This document shows, piece after piece, positions 9,001 to 18,059 of a stretch of 64,000 bases of DNA. Source of the stretch: an uncultured Psychroserpens sp. (lineage in GTDB: Bacteria > Bacteroidota > Bacteroidia > Flavobacteriales > Flavobacteriaceae); NCBI RefSeq assembly GCF_947503375.1, contig NZ_CANNDQ010000004.1, positions 1 through 64,000 on the forward strand, in the 5' to 3' direction. Each line of letters starts with the position of its first letter. Position 1 is the first letter of the stretch. The position numbers were made by a program, and so were the translations under genes. A model generated the notes under the pieces. That model ran no database searches. It was not told where the DNA came from and saw only the letters and a list, made by a program, of their open reading frames with translations.

Positions 9001-9928
9001 GTGTTATGTAGTCATCAATTAGGTCATTATATAAATCTGAAAGTTGTTGTGTCTTATTACCATAAGGTTTTTCGCCAATTGATCTTCCATCTATTTTTGT
9101 TACAGGCGTTAGTCCACCAAAAGTTCCAGTTACAAAAGCTTCATCAGCTCCATACACATCAAATAATGAAAAATCTTTTTGATGACATACTATACCATTC
9201 TTACGACAGGCTTCAATTACTTTTGCTCTAGTAATACCATTCATACAGTACTGACCAGTAGACGTCCAGACTTCATTATTTTTGATTATAAAAAAATTAG
9301 TGGCATTACATGTAGAAACAAAACCATTAACGTCTAGCATTAAAGCCTCATCTGCACCAGCTTCAATAGCTTGAATTAACGCTTGGACCTCATGCAGCTT
9401 ACTATGGCAATTTAACCTCGGGTCCAGATAATCTGGTGAGCCTCTTCTAATTGTACTAGTAAATAATGTTATTCCTTTAAGTTTACTTTCTTGAGATGCT
9501 TTCTTATGTTCAGGAATTATGACAATGTTAGGCCCTGAAATGGTTAACCTAGGATCTTGTGATGGTGTCTTTTTTATACCACGAGTGATCATTATTCGCA
9601 CATGGACATCATCTGTCATATGGTTTTTACTAAGTGTGTTTTTAACAAGCTCAGTCAATTCGTTTTTAGAAAACGGAAAGCTCATACCCACTGTAGCGGC
9701 TGAAGTCCATAATCTTTCTAAATGATCTTCTAAAAATACGAGTACACCTTTGTGTAAGCGTAGTGCCTCCCAAATACCATCACCAACTAAATAACCACTA
9801 TCAAAAACTGATATTTTAGCATCTTTACGCTGAAAATATTCACCGTTTATGAAAATTTTGATGTCTTTATTTCTGTCATCAGCGACAGCATTATGTGTAC
9901 CATGAACCATATGAAGCAAATTAAACAT
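8987..9928 (-). CDS. Class IV (fold-type IV PLP) aminotransferase
   Basis: 313 residues of the branched-chain/D-amino-acid aminotransferase and aminodeoxychorismate lyase superfamily. Conserved pieces: FINGEYFQRKDAKISVFDSG near 26-44, GDGIWEALR at about 49-57, the PLP lysine K177 in RLNCHSKLHE, and LMLDVNGFVSTCNATNFF near 196-213. At the position where the family normally has the PLP-nitrogen glutamate (GxVxE), this protein has Thr206. It is probably an aminotransferase-like enzyme of uncertain substrate rather than IlvE. It lies upstream of and overlaps the P-loop sulfotransferase-like gene. The start may instead be the ATG at 9910 (residue 7). Confidence 0.85.
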   Translation of the reverse strand: MFNLLHMVHGTHNAVADDRNKDIKIFINGEYFQRKDAKISVFDSGYLVGDGIWEALRLHKGVLVFLEDHLERLWTSAATVGMSFPFSKNELTELVKNTLSKNHMTDDVHVRIMITRGIKKTPSQDPRLTISGPNIVIIPEHKKASQESKLKGITLFTSTIRRGSPDYLDPRLNCHSKLHEVQALIQAIEAGADEALMLDVNGFVSTCNATNFFIIKNNEVWTSTGQYCMNGITRAKVIEACRKNGIVCHQKDFSLFDVYGADEAFVTGTFGGLTPVTKIDGRSIGEKPYGNKTQQLSDLYNDLIDDYITHAKR

Positions 9929-9965
9929 GACTCTGAAAGATAATTAAAAAACTGAAGCCGTCGAC

Positions 9966-11012
9966 TTACTTTTTCAAGGGTCTAATCGAACGTTCTGGCC
10001 CAGATAATATTGAAGCCACAACCTTTGTTCCTGAAAATTGCTCTAAAATAATTTTAATGAATACTGTAATTGGAATGGCCATAATTAAACCAGGAATTCC
10101 CCAAATAAAACCCCAAAGCATTAACATTATCAATACGGTTATGACGTTAATAGAAAATGATTTTCCCATAAATATTGGTTCAAGTACGGCTCCAAAAAGC
10201 ACTTGTACACTAGTAATTGAAAGTATAAAGAAAAATAAGGTACTCGTTGGATCTAATTCAACAAAAGCAAAAATTGATAGCAATATAACTGAGATAAAAG
10301 AACCTACCATTTGCACAAAATTAATTAAGAAGGCGAAAAGTCCCCAAAATATTGGAAAGCTTACATCAAAGAATACACAAGCTAAACCAGTAAATATTCC
10401 TGTAAGTAAACTCACTAAAAACTTAACTTTAATAAAAGTTATTAAGTCTTTTTCTATTTTCATAAAGGCTTTGATAGAGGTATGTTTACGTTTTAAAATT
10501 GTATTATTCAATACTTTATGCATATTTATAGATTCCGACAACCACAAAATGGTAAAAAATGTAATCATTAAAATATTGGTCAAAAATTTCCTAACAAAAT
10601 CAAATGTAGAGCCTATACTTTCTTTCTGAAAGAATTGTGCTAAAAAGTTACTATTAGGATCATATTCTAAACCTACTTTGTCTTGCATGTAAAGCATTAA
10701 ATCATTGATTTTCAGCTCAGCTTTGTTAAAAAACCCTGTGTCATTAGATAAAATTTGCTTGCTTGAAAGCTGAACTAATTCTACGCCAATAAAAACACCA
10801 ATACCTATAAGTGCTACAACAACAATAATACTTATCAACCTAGGTACATTACGTCTCCCAAACCAACGCATCAATGGTAAAAACAATAATGCAATAAACA
10901 TTGAAGAAATAAGAGGTATGAAAATAAATGATAGAATCTTTAGTAGGTAAAACACCAAAGGAACTACAATAAACAATAAGAGAATATTAGTGGTACGTCG
11001 TTTTTCTAGCAT
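9966..11012 (-). CDS. AI-2E family transporter (TqsA/PerM-like permease)
   Basis: 348-residue inner membrane protein with about seven or eight hydrophobic segments: a pair near 7-45, one near 60-85, and a C-terminal block from about 155 to 330. The central soluble stretch (about 85-145) followed by conserved membrane helices with FPIFWGLFAFLINFVQMVGS and WGFIWGIPGLIMAIPITVFI is typical of the AI-2E transporter/PurR-regulated permease family. Family members have been linked to autoinducer export or Na+/H+ exchange; the substrate here cannot be inferred. It lies between dnaB and the aminotransferase gene on the same strand, with no shared function evident. Confidence 0.88.
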   Translation of the reverse strand: MLEKRRTTNILLLFIVVPLVFYLLKILSFIFIPLISSMFIALLFLPLMRWFGRRNVPRLISIIVVVALIGIGVFIGVELVQLSSKQILSNDTGFFNKAELKINDLMLYMQDKVGLEYDPNSNFLAQFFQKESIGSTFDFVRKFLTNILMITFFTILWLSESINMHKVLNNTILKRKHTSIKAFMKIEKDLITFIKVKFLVSLLTGIFTGLACVFFDVSFPIFWGLFAFLINFVQMVGSFISVILLSIFAFVELDPTSTLFFFILSITSVQVLFGAVLEPIFMGKSFSINVITVLIMLMLWGFIWGIPGLIMAIPITVFIKIILEQFSGTKVVASILSGPERSIRPLKK

Positions 11013-11083
11013 GAGGCAAATTTTCTTTTCTTAGCTGGAAAACAAATTTAAAACAATATGTTGTTAATACATCTTAAAAAATC

Positions 11084-12625
11084 TTAAAATGGTACATCAT
11101 TATCATCCTCTAGATCTGGAGTACCAAAAGCATCTTCTGCAGAAGGGAAATTATCTGGTTTAAAAGTATCATCATTAGCTGCGGCATTCATTTTAGAATG
11201 AAATTCACCAAAAGGTGTATCAAAATCATCTAGATTATCAAACTTACCTAAATGCCCTATGAACTTCAATCTGATATTTTCTAAACCACCATTTCTATGC
11301 TTAGCAACAATAAACTCTGCTTGTCCTTCGGTAGGTGAACGGTCATCATCATCCCATTCTTCAATCTTGTAATACTCTGGTCTATAAATAAAGCTTACAA
11401 TATCGGCATCTTGCTCTATAGCTCCAGATTCACGAAGATCAGATAGCAATGGTCGTTTACTTCCACCACGAGTTTCAACTGCACGTGATAATTGAGATAA
11501 TGCAATTACTGGCACACTGAGTTCTTTAGCTAATGCTTTAAGGTTACGAGAGATTGTAGAGATTTCCTGTTCACGATTGCCTCCTTTTTGACTTCCGCCT
11601 GCTGTCATTAACTGTAAATAATCGATAACGATCATTTTGATTCCATATTGTGAGGCTAAACGCCTTGCTTTTGCTCGTAAATCGAAAATAGAAAGTGAAG
11701 GTGTATCATCAATAAACAATGGTGCTTTTTCTAAGGTCTTAACTTTTACATTAAGTTGTTCCCACTCATGTTTTTCAAGCTTGCCTGTTCTTAATTTTTC
11801 TGAAGATAAACCCGTTTCAGAAGAAATTAAACGAGTGATCAATTGCACTGAAGACATTTCCAGAGAAAAGAATGCTACCGGAATATTTTGATTTACAGCA
11901 ATATTTCTTGCCATAGATAGTGTTAATGCTGTTTTACCCATACCAGGACGAGCTGCAACAATAATCAAATCACTTTCTTGCCACCCAGAAGTTAATCTAT
12001 CGAGCTTGGTAAATCCAGATGGAATACCACTAAGTCCTTCTTTGTTAGAAATTTCTTCAATTTTCTTTTTGGCTTGAATCACCAAGCTTTGAGCTGTTTC
12101 AGTAGACTTCTTTACATTGCCTTGGGTGACTTCGTACAGTTTTGCCTCAGCATTATCTAAAAGATCAAAGACATCTTTGGTTTCATCGTAAGCTTCCTCA
12201 ATAATTTCATTAGAGATTTTGATTAAACTACGTTGAATATATTTTTGAAGAATAATACGGGCATGAAACTCAATATGAGCGGAAGATGACACACGTTGTG
12301 TTAATGATATTAGATAAAAATCACCTCCAACTAGATCTAATTTTGCATCTTTTTTAAGCTGACTAGAAACAGTTAATAAGTCGACAGGTTCACTATTTTC
12401 AAATAATTTGAAAATAGCTTCAAATATATGTTTATGTGCCTCTTTATAGAACGCTTCAGAACTCAAGATATCAATAACCTCATCAACTCCTCTTTTGTCG
12501 ATCATCATTGCTCCCAATACAACCTCCTCTAAATCAATAGCTTGAGGCGGTATTTTGCCTTTCTCAAGATTAATTATAGTGCTTTTATCTACTTTGAAGC
12601 CTTGTAATTGGTTAGGTTGTTTCAT
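11084..12625 (-). CDS. dnaB: Replicative DNA helicase DnaB
   Basis: 513 residues. The hexameric helicase that unwinds DNA ahead of the replication fork and recruits primase. The N-terminal domain (about 25-130) with PQAIDLEEVVLGAMMID, a linker, then the RecA-like ATPase with Walker A ARPGMGKT (225-232), Walker B-type IKMIVIDYLQLM, and the DnaB motif SDLRESGAIEQDADIV. No intein. The acidic C-terminal tail (EDAFGTPDLEDDNDVPF) is typical of the Bacteroidota protein. The upstream gap (12626-12792) contains a terminator and two TTATTAACA-like words 20 bases apart. Confidence 0.97.
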   Translation of the reverse strand: MKQPNQLQGFKVDKSTIINLEKGKIPPQAIDLEEVVLGAMMIDKRGVDEVIDILSSEAFYKEAHKHIFEAIFKLFENSEPVDLLTVSSQLKKDAKLDLVGGDFYLISLTQRVSSSAHIEFHARIILQKYIQRSLIKISNEIIEEAYDETKDVFDLLDNAEAKLYEVTQGNVKKSTETAQSLVIQAKKKIEEISNKEGLSGIPSGFTKLDRLTSGWQESDLIIVAARPGMGKTALTLSMARNIAVNQNIPVAFFSLEMSSVQLITRLISSETGLSSEKLRTGKLEKHEWEQLNVKVKTLEKAPLFIDDTPSLSIFDLRAKARRLASQYGIKMIVIDYLQLMTAGGSQKGGNREQEISTISRNLKALAKELSVPVIALSQLSRAVETRGGSKRPLLSDLRESGAIEQDADIVSFIYRPEYYKIEEWDDDDRSPTEGQAEFIVAKHRNGGLENIRLKFIGHLGKFDNLDDFDTPFGEFHSKMNAAANDDTFKPDNFPSAEDAFGTPDLEDDNDVPF

Positions 12626-12738
12626 AACTGCGAATGTAAATAAATTGTAAACAAGTATGTTGTTTTTCTAGACATTCAATCTTAACAGGTGTTCAACAAT
12701 TTAACTGTTAATAACTTGAATATATTGTTAATAGCGAT

Positions 12739-12772
12739 AAAAAAAACCGAAACTCAACGTTTCAGTTTTTTT
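12739..12772. terminator. Terminator after accA (usable on both strands)
   Basis: Stem built from AAAAACCGAAAC and GTTTCAGTTTTT with one G-T pair around a TCAAC loop, flanked by A and T runs. It lies directly downstream of accA (minus strand) and upstream of dnaB. Confidence 0.8.
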
Positions 12773-12792
12773 AATCCGTTATATAATAAGGT

Positions 12793-13746
12793 CTAACCTT
12801 TAAAAACTCCCATTTGAGCATACTTATCCATACGCTGATTAACTAGATCCTTTGGTGATAAGTTTTTAAGTTCTTCATAATTTTTTACGATGGCATCTCT
12901 AACAGACATGAATGTCTTTTCACGATTTGTATGTGCTCCACCTAATGGCTCTTTTATGATTTCATCAACTAATTTTAACTTTTTCATATCTGGTGCAGTT
13001 AGCTTCAATGCTTCAGCTGCTTGTTCTTTGTATTCCCAACTGCGCCATAAAATAGATGAACATGATTCTGGTGAAATTACCGAATACCATGTGTTTTCTA
13101 ACATTAACACTTTATCACCAACACCAATCCCTAAGGCACCTCCAGAAGCGCCTTCGCCAATAATGACAGTAATAATTGGTACTTTTAATCGTGTCATTTC
13201 TAGAATGTTTCTTGCAATAGCTTCACCTTGACCACGTTCTTCAGCTTCTAAACCTGGATAAGCACCAGGAGTATCTATAAGTGTAACTACAGGTATACCA
13301 AATTTTTCTGCTGATTTCATTAAACGTAATGCTTTCCTATAGCCTTCGGGATTAGACATTCCAAAATTTCTATATTGTCTCGTTTTGGTATTGTAACCCT
13401 TTTGTTGACCAACAAACATATACGTCTGATCTCCGATTTTACCAAGGCCACCAATCATAGCCTTATCATCTTTGACATTTCTATCACCGTGAAGCTCTAA
13501 AAAAGAATCACCGCAAAGGGCTTTTATATGGTCTAATGTGTAAGGTCTGTTTGGATGACGAGACAATTGAACCCTTTGCCAAGCAGTAAGGTTTTTATAT
13601 ATCTCTTTTTTGGTCTCAGTTAATTTCTTTTCAATTTTTTTACAGGTTTCAGTGACATCTACATCGCTTTCTTCACCAATAATTTGACATTTTTCAAGTT
13701 GCTCTTGAAGTTCTTTAATAGGAAGTTCAAACTCTAAATATTCCAT
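12793..13746 (-). CDS. accA: Acetyl-CoA carboxylase carboxyltransferase subunit alpha
   Basis: 317 residues, the usual AccA length. With AccD it transfers CO2 from carboxybiotin to acetyl-CoA to make malonyl-CoA for fatty acid synthesis. Recognisable segments: N-terminal helical region (about 1-60), [62 protein letters not shown] and the [18 protein letters not shown] block. On the minus strand, TAGCTTTG (13783-13776) is a likely -7 element about 30 bases before the ATG. A terminator follows. Confidence 0.97.
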   Translation of the reverse strand: MEYLEFELPIKELQEQLEKCQIIGEESDVDVTETCKKIEKKLTETKKEIYKNLTAWQRVQLSRHPNRPYTLDHIKALCGDSFLELHGDRNVKDDKAMIGGLGKIGDQTYMFVGQQKGYNTKTRQYRNFGMSNPEGYRKALRLMKSAEKFGIPVVTLIDTPGAYPGLEAEERGQGEAIARNILEMTRLKVPIITVIIGEGASGGALGIGVGDKVLMLENTWYSVISPESCSSILWRSWEYKEQAAEALKLTAPDMKKLKLVDEIIKEPLGGAHTNREKTFMSVRDAIVKNYEELKNLSPKDLVNQRMDKYAQMGVFKG

Positions 13747-13881
13747 TGAAATTATAGTTAGTATTTATTAGCTTACAAAGCTACATATTTTTTAGTTTGT
13801 ACGCACACGAAAGATAAGTTCGATTTAATGGGCATACAAATTTAATGATTATCATTAAAAACTAACAACCTTTGGTCTATT

Positions 13882-14784
13882 TTATGGAAGGTATTGGTGC
13901 TCTTTTTTCTTTTTGTAGTTCTTTAAAATGCCATCCATTAGTACCGTAGCCAATACCAAAGAAGCACCATAATAAAATTGTGTACTCATAATCTCTGTTT
14001 CAGGAAACAAGAGTAATGCTAGCGCAATTCCATATATAGGCTCTAAATTATAAGTCAAAATAACGGTATATGGGCTTATATAGGTCATTACTTTTACAGA
14101 GCCTATAAATGCATAAGCTGTACAAACCGAAGCTAAAATAAATAGATATACCCAATCTTCAGATGACAAAATAAAAAACTCAATACTGAAGCCATCTTGA
14201 AATATTAATATAAATAATGTCAAAAATGCTACACCACTAATAAATTCATAAAATGAAATAATCGTTGCGCTATGTACCTCTATAAAACGACCATTAATTA
14301 CTGCAAATAATGTAGAAAAAAATGCAGAAGAAATACCTAAAATAATCCCATTAAGATACTTGATCTCACTTTGTGTTATAAGGAATACACCAATAATTAC
14401 TATTAGACCAAAAATGATCTCATACCATATTATGCGTCGTTTATATATTAAAGGTTCTATGAAAGAAGCAAAAAAAGCTCCTGTTGAAAACATCGCTAGA
14501 GTAATTGAAACATTAGATTGATTAATTGCTTCAAAAAAAGTGATCCAATGTAGTGCTATGATAATTCCAGCACCAAAAAATTTAAGTTTTGTTCTGGCAT
14601 TTACTTTCACTTTAAGCTTAATAAGCTTAATATAAATGTACATAAGTATGCCAGCTATAAACATTCTATACCAAACTAAAGCAGTTGAACCTATAGATAT
14701 TAGTTCACCAAAAATAGCTGTAAACCCAGCAATAAATACTAAAAAATGAAGGTGAAAATAATTCTTTGCTTTAGCGTTTGGCAT
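13882..14784 (-). CDS. EamA/DMT superfamily transporter
   Basis: 300-residue membrane protein with about ten hydrophobic helices, arranged as the two-fold EamA repeat of the drug/metabolite transporter superfamily. Segments such as ALHWITFFEAINQSNVSITL and ILTYNLEPIYGIALALLLFPE fit the family pattern of each half. Substrate unknown; members export amino acids, metabolites or drugs. Its start overlaps the 3' end of lptG by 14 bases, so it is probably translated in the tgt-lptG-eamA transcript. The hydrophilic tail KNYKKKKEHQYLP is cytoplasmic by the positive-inside rule. Confidence 0.87.
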   Translation of the reverse strand: MPNAKAKNYFHLHFLVFIAGFTAIFGELISIGSTALVWYRMFIAGILMYIYIKLIKLKVKVNARTKLKFFGAGIIIALHWITFFEAINQSNVSITLAMFSTGAFFASFIEPLIYKRRIIWYEIIFGLIVIIGVFLITQSEIKYLNGIILGISSAFFSTLFAVINGRFIEVHSATIISFYEFISGVAFLTLFILIFQDGFSIEFFILSSEDWVYLFILASVCTAYAFIGSVKVMTYISPYTVILTYNLEPIYGIALALLLFPETEIMSTQFYYGASLVLATVLMDGILKNYKKKKEHQYLP

Positions 14785-15844
14785 TATACAAGAGATATCC
14801 TGCTAATATACCAAAAACCAAATTAGGAAACCAGACGGCTATAATAGGTGAAAAATCAGATTGTTCTGCCATAACACCAAATACTTTATCAAAAAACACA
14901 TAGACCATCGCAATTGTAATTCCAAAAGCAAGATTAACACCCATACCTCCTCTGCGTTTGATAGAAGACACTGCTACAGCAATAATGGTAAGAATAAATA
15001 TAGATACAGGTAAGCTCCATTTCTTATGCTTAACAACCTCATACCTACCAATGTTAGAAGATCCTCTTTTCTTTTCTTTCTCAATAAACCTATTGAGTTC
15101 TCCATATTGTAATGTTTCTGCAATATACTCAACAGGTGTTAAATCTTCTACATCAAAGGCAAACAAGGTATCAAACCGTCTTTGAGATTCTAAAATATCT
15201 CCATGATCTCCTATAATTCTTTTGGAATAATTGGTGAGTCTGTATATAGAATCTAAATACATAATTGAAGTTGCAGAAATTTTGTACTTGAGTTTATTAC
15301 CTTCAAAATGTTCTAAAGTAAAACTACTTCCTTGTCTAGTAGAAGGATTAAAATTACTTACATAAATGAAGTCATTATCGTTTACTTGCCTGTAGATATT
15401 TTGTGTTTGAACTACACTCTTACTACTCTTAAGATATTTGTATTTAAACTCATTAAAACCCTTACTTGCTTTTGGTGCTAAATACAATCCTAGTAGTAAA
15501 GCAAAAGCAGCTACAATAGAAGCGCCTATTAGATACGGTCTTAGAAATCTTGAAAAAGAAACTCCTGAACTTAAAAAAGCGACAATCTCAGTATTATTTG
15601 CAAGCTTAGATGTGAACCAAATAACAGATAAGAATAAGAATATTGGAAACAAAAGATTAGCAAAATATATGGTAAAATCTAAGTAATATTGTGCTACAGC
15701 TGGAAAAGGAACTTCGCGTTCTAAAATTTTACCAATCTTTTCAGCTAAGTTAACTGTTATACCTATAGGAATAAACAGTAATAACATCATTAAAAATGTA
15801 AACAAATAGCGTTTTAATATGTACCAATCGAGTATTTTTAACAT
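14771..15844 (-). CDS. LptF/LptG family lipopolysaccharide export permease
   Basis: 357 residues of the YjgP/YjgQ family, the inner membrane permease that with LptB2 extracts LPS and passes it to the periplasmic Lpt bridge. It starts MLKILDWYILKRYLFTFLMMLLLFIPIG, typical of LptG-type proteins in this phylum. There are three N-terminal helices (about 12-120), a periplasmic beta-jellyroll-like region (about 130-265), and three C-terminal helices (about 272-355). The ATG overlaps the tgt stop codon by one base (TAATG), and its end overlaps the eamA start. The tgt-lptG neighbourhood is common in Bacteroidota. Confidence 0.9.
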   Translation of the reverse strand: MLKILDWYILKRYLFTFLMMLLLFIPIGITVNLAEKIGKILEREVPFPAVAQYYLDFTIYFANLLFPIFLFLSVIWFTSKLANNTEIVAFLSSGVSFSRFLRPYLIGASIVAAFALLLGLYLAPKASKGFNEFKYKYLKSSKSVVQTQNIYRQVNDNDFIYVSNFNPSTRQGSSFTLEHFEGNKLKYKISATSIMYLDSIYRLTNYSKRIIGDHGDILESQRRFDTLFAFDVEDLTPVEYIAETLQYGELNRFIEKEKKRGSSNIGRYEVVKHKKWSLPVSIFILTIIAVAVSSIKRRGGMGVNLAFGITIAMVYVFFDKVFGVMAEQSDFSPIIAVWFPNLVFGILAGYLLYNAKR

Positions 15845-16974
15845 TATAAGCGATTATCCATTTGTTTGACCATTTTATCTTTCCAAGTTCTAAAATCTCC
15901 TACTAATATATGTTTTCTAGCTTCTCTTACCAACCACAAATAAAATCCAAGGTTATGAATAGTGGCTATTTGCTTTCCTAAAAGTTCATTGACCGTAAAT
16001 AAATGTCTTAAATACGCTTTACTATATTCAGTATCTACAAATGTAATACCCATTTCATCAATAGGTGAAAAATCATCAGCCCACTTGAGATTCTTGATAT
16101 TTATAGTTCCATTTGCTGTAAACAACATTCCATTTCTAGCGTTACGTGTTGGCATGACGCAGTCAAACATATCAACACCCAATGCTATGTTTTCAAGAAT
16201 ATTTATTGGTGTACCAACACCCATTAGATATCGTGGCTTTTCCCATGGTAATATCTCACATACGACATCTGTCATCGCATACATCTCTTCAGCAGGTTCT
16301 CCAACAGACAAACCTCCTATAGCATTACCTTCAGCTCCTGCATTAGCAATGTACTCGGCCGATTGTTGGCGTAGGTCTTTATATGTGCTTCCTTGAACTA
16401 TAGGGAAAAATGTTTGCGCATAATCATATTTAAAAGGGGTTTTATCTAAGTGTGCTAAACAGCGTTCTAACCAACGATGTGTCATATGCATAGAGCGTTT
16501 TGCATAATTATAATCACATGGATATGGAGTACATTCATCGAAAGCCATTATGATATCTGCTCCAATACTTCGTTGAATCTCCATCACATTTTCAGGTGTA
16601 AAAACGTGATAACTTCCATCAATATGAGATTTAAATTTCACACCTTCTTCTTTTATTTTTCTGTTAGCAGACAAAGAGTATACCTGGTAACCTCCTGAAT
16701 CGGTCAATATATTCCTATCCCAATTCATAAACTTATGCAAACCGCCTGCTTTCTCTAAGATAGGTGTTTGCGGTCTAAGGTATAAATGATATGTATTTCC
16801 TAAAATTATATCTGGGTTTATGTCATTCTTAAGCTCTCGTTGGTGCACACCTTTAACAGATGCAACGGTTCCAACTGGCATAAATATAGGTGTCTCAATC
16901 TTACCATGATCTGTTGTTATTACTCCAGCTCTAGCCTTACTTTGAGAATCACTTGCTTTTAATTCAAATTTCAT
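15844..16974 (-). CDS. tgt: tRNA-guanine transglycosylase (queuosine modification)
   Basis: 376 residues, normal Tgt length. It exchanges guanine-34 for preQ1 in GUN-anticodon tRNAs during queuosine synthesis. The catalytic acid is D92 (ILTDSGGYQVYSL), substrate pocket FDECTPYP at 145-152, GGLSVGEP at 220-227, and the nucleophile D271 in MFDCVMPTRNARNG. The usual structural-zinc CxCxxC segment before SKAYLRHL is replaced by DEMGITFVDTE (306-316); only the later His (H340, ATIHNL) remains. On the minus strand TATCTTTG (17002-16995) is a likely -7 element. First gene of tgt-lptG-eamA. Confidence 0.96.
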   Translation of the reverse strand: MKFELKASDSQSKARAGVITTDHGKIETPIFMPVGTVASVKGVHQRELKNDINPDIILGNTYHLYLRPQTPILEKAGGLHKFMNWDRNILTDSGGYQVYSLSANRKIKEEGVKFKSHIDGSYHVFTPENVMEIQRSIGADIIMAFDECTPYPCDYNYAKRSMHMTHRWLERCLAHLDKTPFKYDYAQTFFPIVQGSTYKDLRQQSAEYIANAGAEGNAIGGLSVGEPAEEMYAMTDVVCEILPWEKPRYLMGVGTPINILENIALGVDMFDCVMPTRNARNGMLFTANGTINIKNLKWADDFSPIDEMGITFVDTEYSKAYLRHLFTVNELLGKQIATIHNLGFYLWLVREARKHILVGDFRTWKDKMVKQMDNRL

Positions 16975-17140
16975 AAAAAATGCTCATCGATGGGCAAAGA
17001 TAATTATCTAGTTGTATTATGCTCTTAAACATTTAATAAAATTATACTACTAAAAACTTAAATCTCAGATTGATATTTTCAATTCTGATTTAAATTGTTA
17101 GCAACTGACTAAAATCGTTAATAAGTGAAGGGTTTCTATT

Positions 17141-17171
17141 TTTGATTAGCCTTATGAAAACTTTATTTTTG
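17141..17171 (+). promoter_or_regulatory. Predicted promoter of the transketolase genes
   Basis: TTTG (17141-17144) and TATTTTTG (17164-17171) are separated by exactly 19 bases, a full match to the Bacteroidota promoter consensus. The expected start of transcription is about 20 bases before the ATG at 17198. Confidence 0.75.
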
Positions 17172-17197
17172 ACGCTGAATTTACTCACATTATTTTT

Positions 17198-18043
17198 ATG
17201 CCAAACACACAACAATTACAAGACTTAACAACACAAGTTCGTAGAGATATTTTACGAATGGTTCACAAAGTAAACTCTGGTCATCCTGGTGGTTCGTTAG
17301 GATGTGCAGAATTTTTTGTAGCACTCTATCAAGAGATTATGGATAGAAAGGATTCATTTGATATGAATGGAATAGGTGAAGATCTTTTCTTTCTATCTAA
17401 TGGCCATATATCACCTGTATTTTATAGCGTATTAGCGCGCTCTGGTTATTTTCCTATAGATGAACTAAATACATTTAGACTCATAAATTCTCGATTACAA
17501 GGTCATCCAACAACACATGAAGGTTTACCTGGTGTACGAGTTGCTTCTGGTTCATTAGGTCAAGGTTTTAGTGTCGCCATTGGTGCAGCAGAAACTAAAA
17601 AGCTAAATAACGACAGTCACATCATATATAGTTTACATGGAGATGGTGAGTTGCAAGAAGGTCAAAACTGGGAAGGCATAATGTACGCAGCAGCAAATAA
17701 TGTAGACAATATAATATCTACAATAGACTTGAATGGTCAACAAATTGATGGTGCCACTGATGATGTGCTTCCAATGGGAAGTCTTAGAGCTAAATTTGAG
17801 GCTTTTGGTTGGGTTGTAGTAGATATCGAAAAAGGAAACAACATTGAAGCCATACTTCAAGGAATGGCACAAGCTAAGTCACTAACTGGAAAAGGTAAAC
17901 CTGTTTGTGTTCTGCTAAAAACAGTCATGGGTAATGGTGTAGATTTTATGATGCATACGCATGCTTGGCACGGAAAAGCTCCAAATGATGAGCAATTAGC
18001 TATTGGGTTAGCCCAAAATGCTGAAACTCTAGGAGATTATTAA
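17198..18043 (+). CDS. Transketolase, N-terminal (TPP-binding) subunit
   Basis: 281 residues covering only the thiamine-diphosphate-binding half of transketolase. Key parts: HKVNSGHPGGSLGCAEF near 22-38, FLSNGHISPVFYSVLA, and the TPP/Mg motif GDGELQEGQNWE followed by DLNGQQIDG. With the next gene it forms the complete enzyme that moves two-carbon units in the non-oxidative pentose phosphate pathway. Split transketolases are normal in Bacteroidota and some archaea. The gap to the C-terminal half is 16 bases, so the two are surely co-transcribed. Confidence 0.95.
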   Translation: MPNTQQLQDLTTQVRRDILRMVHKVNSGHPGGSLGCAEFFVALYQEIMDRKDSFDMNGIGEDLFFLSNGHISPVFYSVLARSGYFPIDELNTFRLINSRLQGHPTTHEGLPGVRVASGSLGQGFSVAIGAAETKKLNNDSHIIYSLHGDGELQEGQNWEGIMYAAANNVDNIISTIDLNGQQIDGATDDVLPMGSLRAKFEAFGWVVVDIEKGNNIEAILQGMAQAKSLTGKGKPVCVLLKTVMGNGVDFMMHTHAWHGKAPNDEQLAIGLAQNAETLGDY

Positions 18044-18059
18044 CCATCAATTAAAACAA

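Noticed and set aside
10057..10629. 190-codon open frame on the plus strand opposite the AI-2E transporter gene
   Set aside because: It lies wholly antisense to a clear membrane protein gene, has a low-complexity Lys/Ile/Asn-rich translation and no recognisable domain; it is a shadow of the real gene.
12706..12733. Two TTATTAACA-like words (as TGTTAATA on the plus strand) 20 bases apart upstream of dnaB, considered as DnaA boxes
   Set aside because: They differ from TTATNCACA at a key base, there are only two, and no dnaA, dnaN or origin-like AT cluster with more boxes is present. A replication origin is not supported.
15962..16396. 144-codon open frame opposite tgt
   Set aside because: Fully antisense to the highly conserved tgt sequence with no family features of its own.
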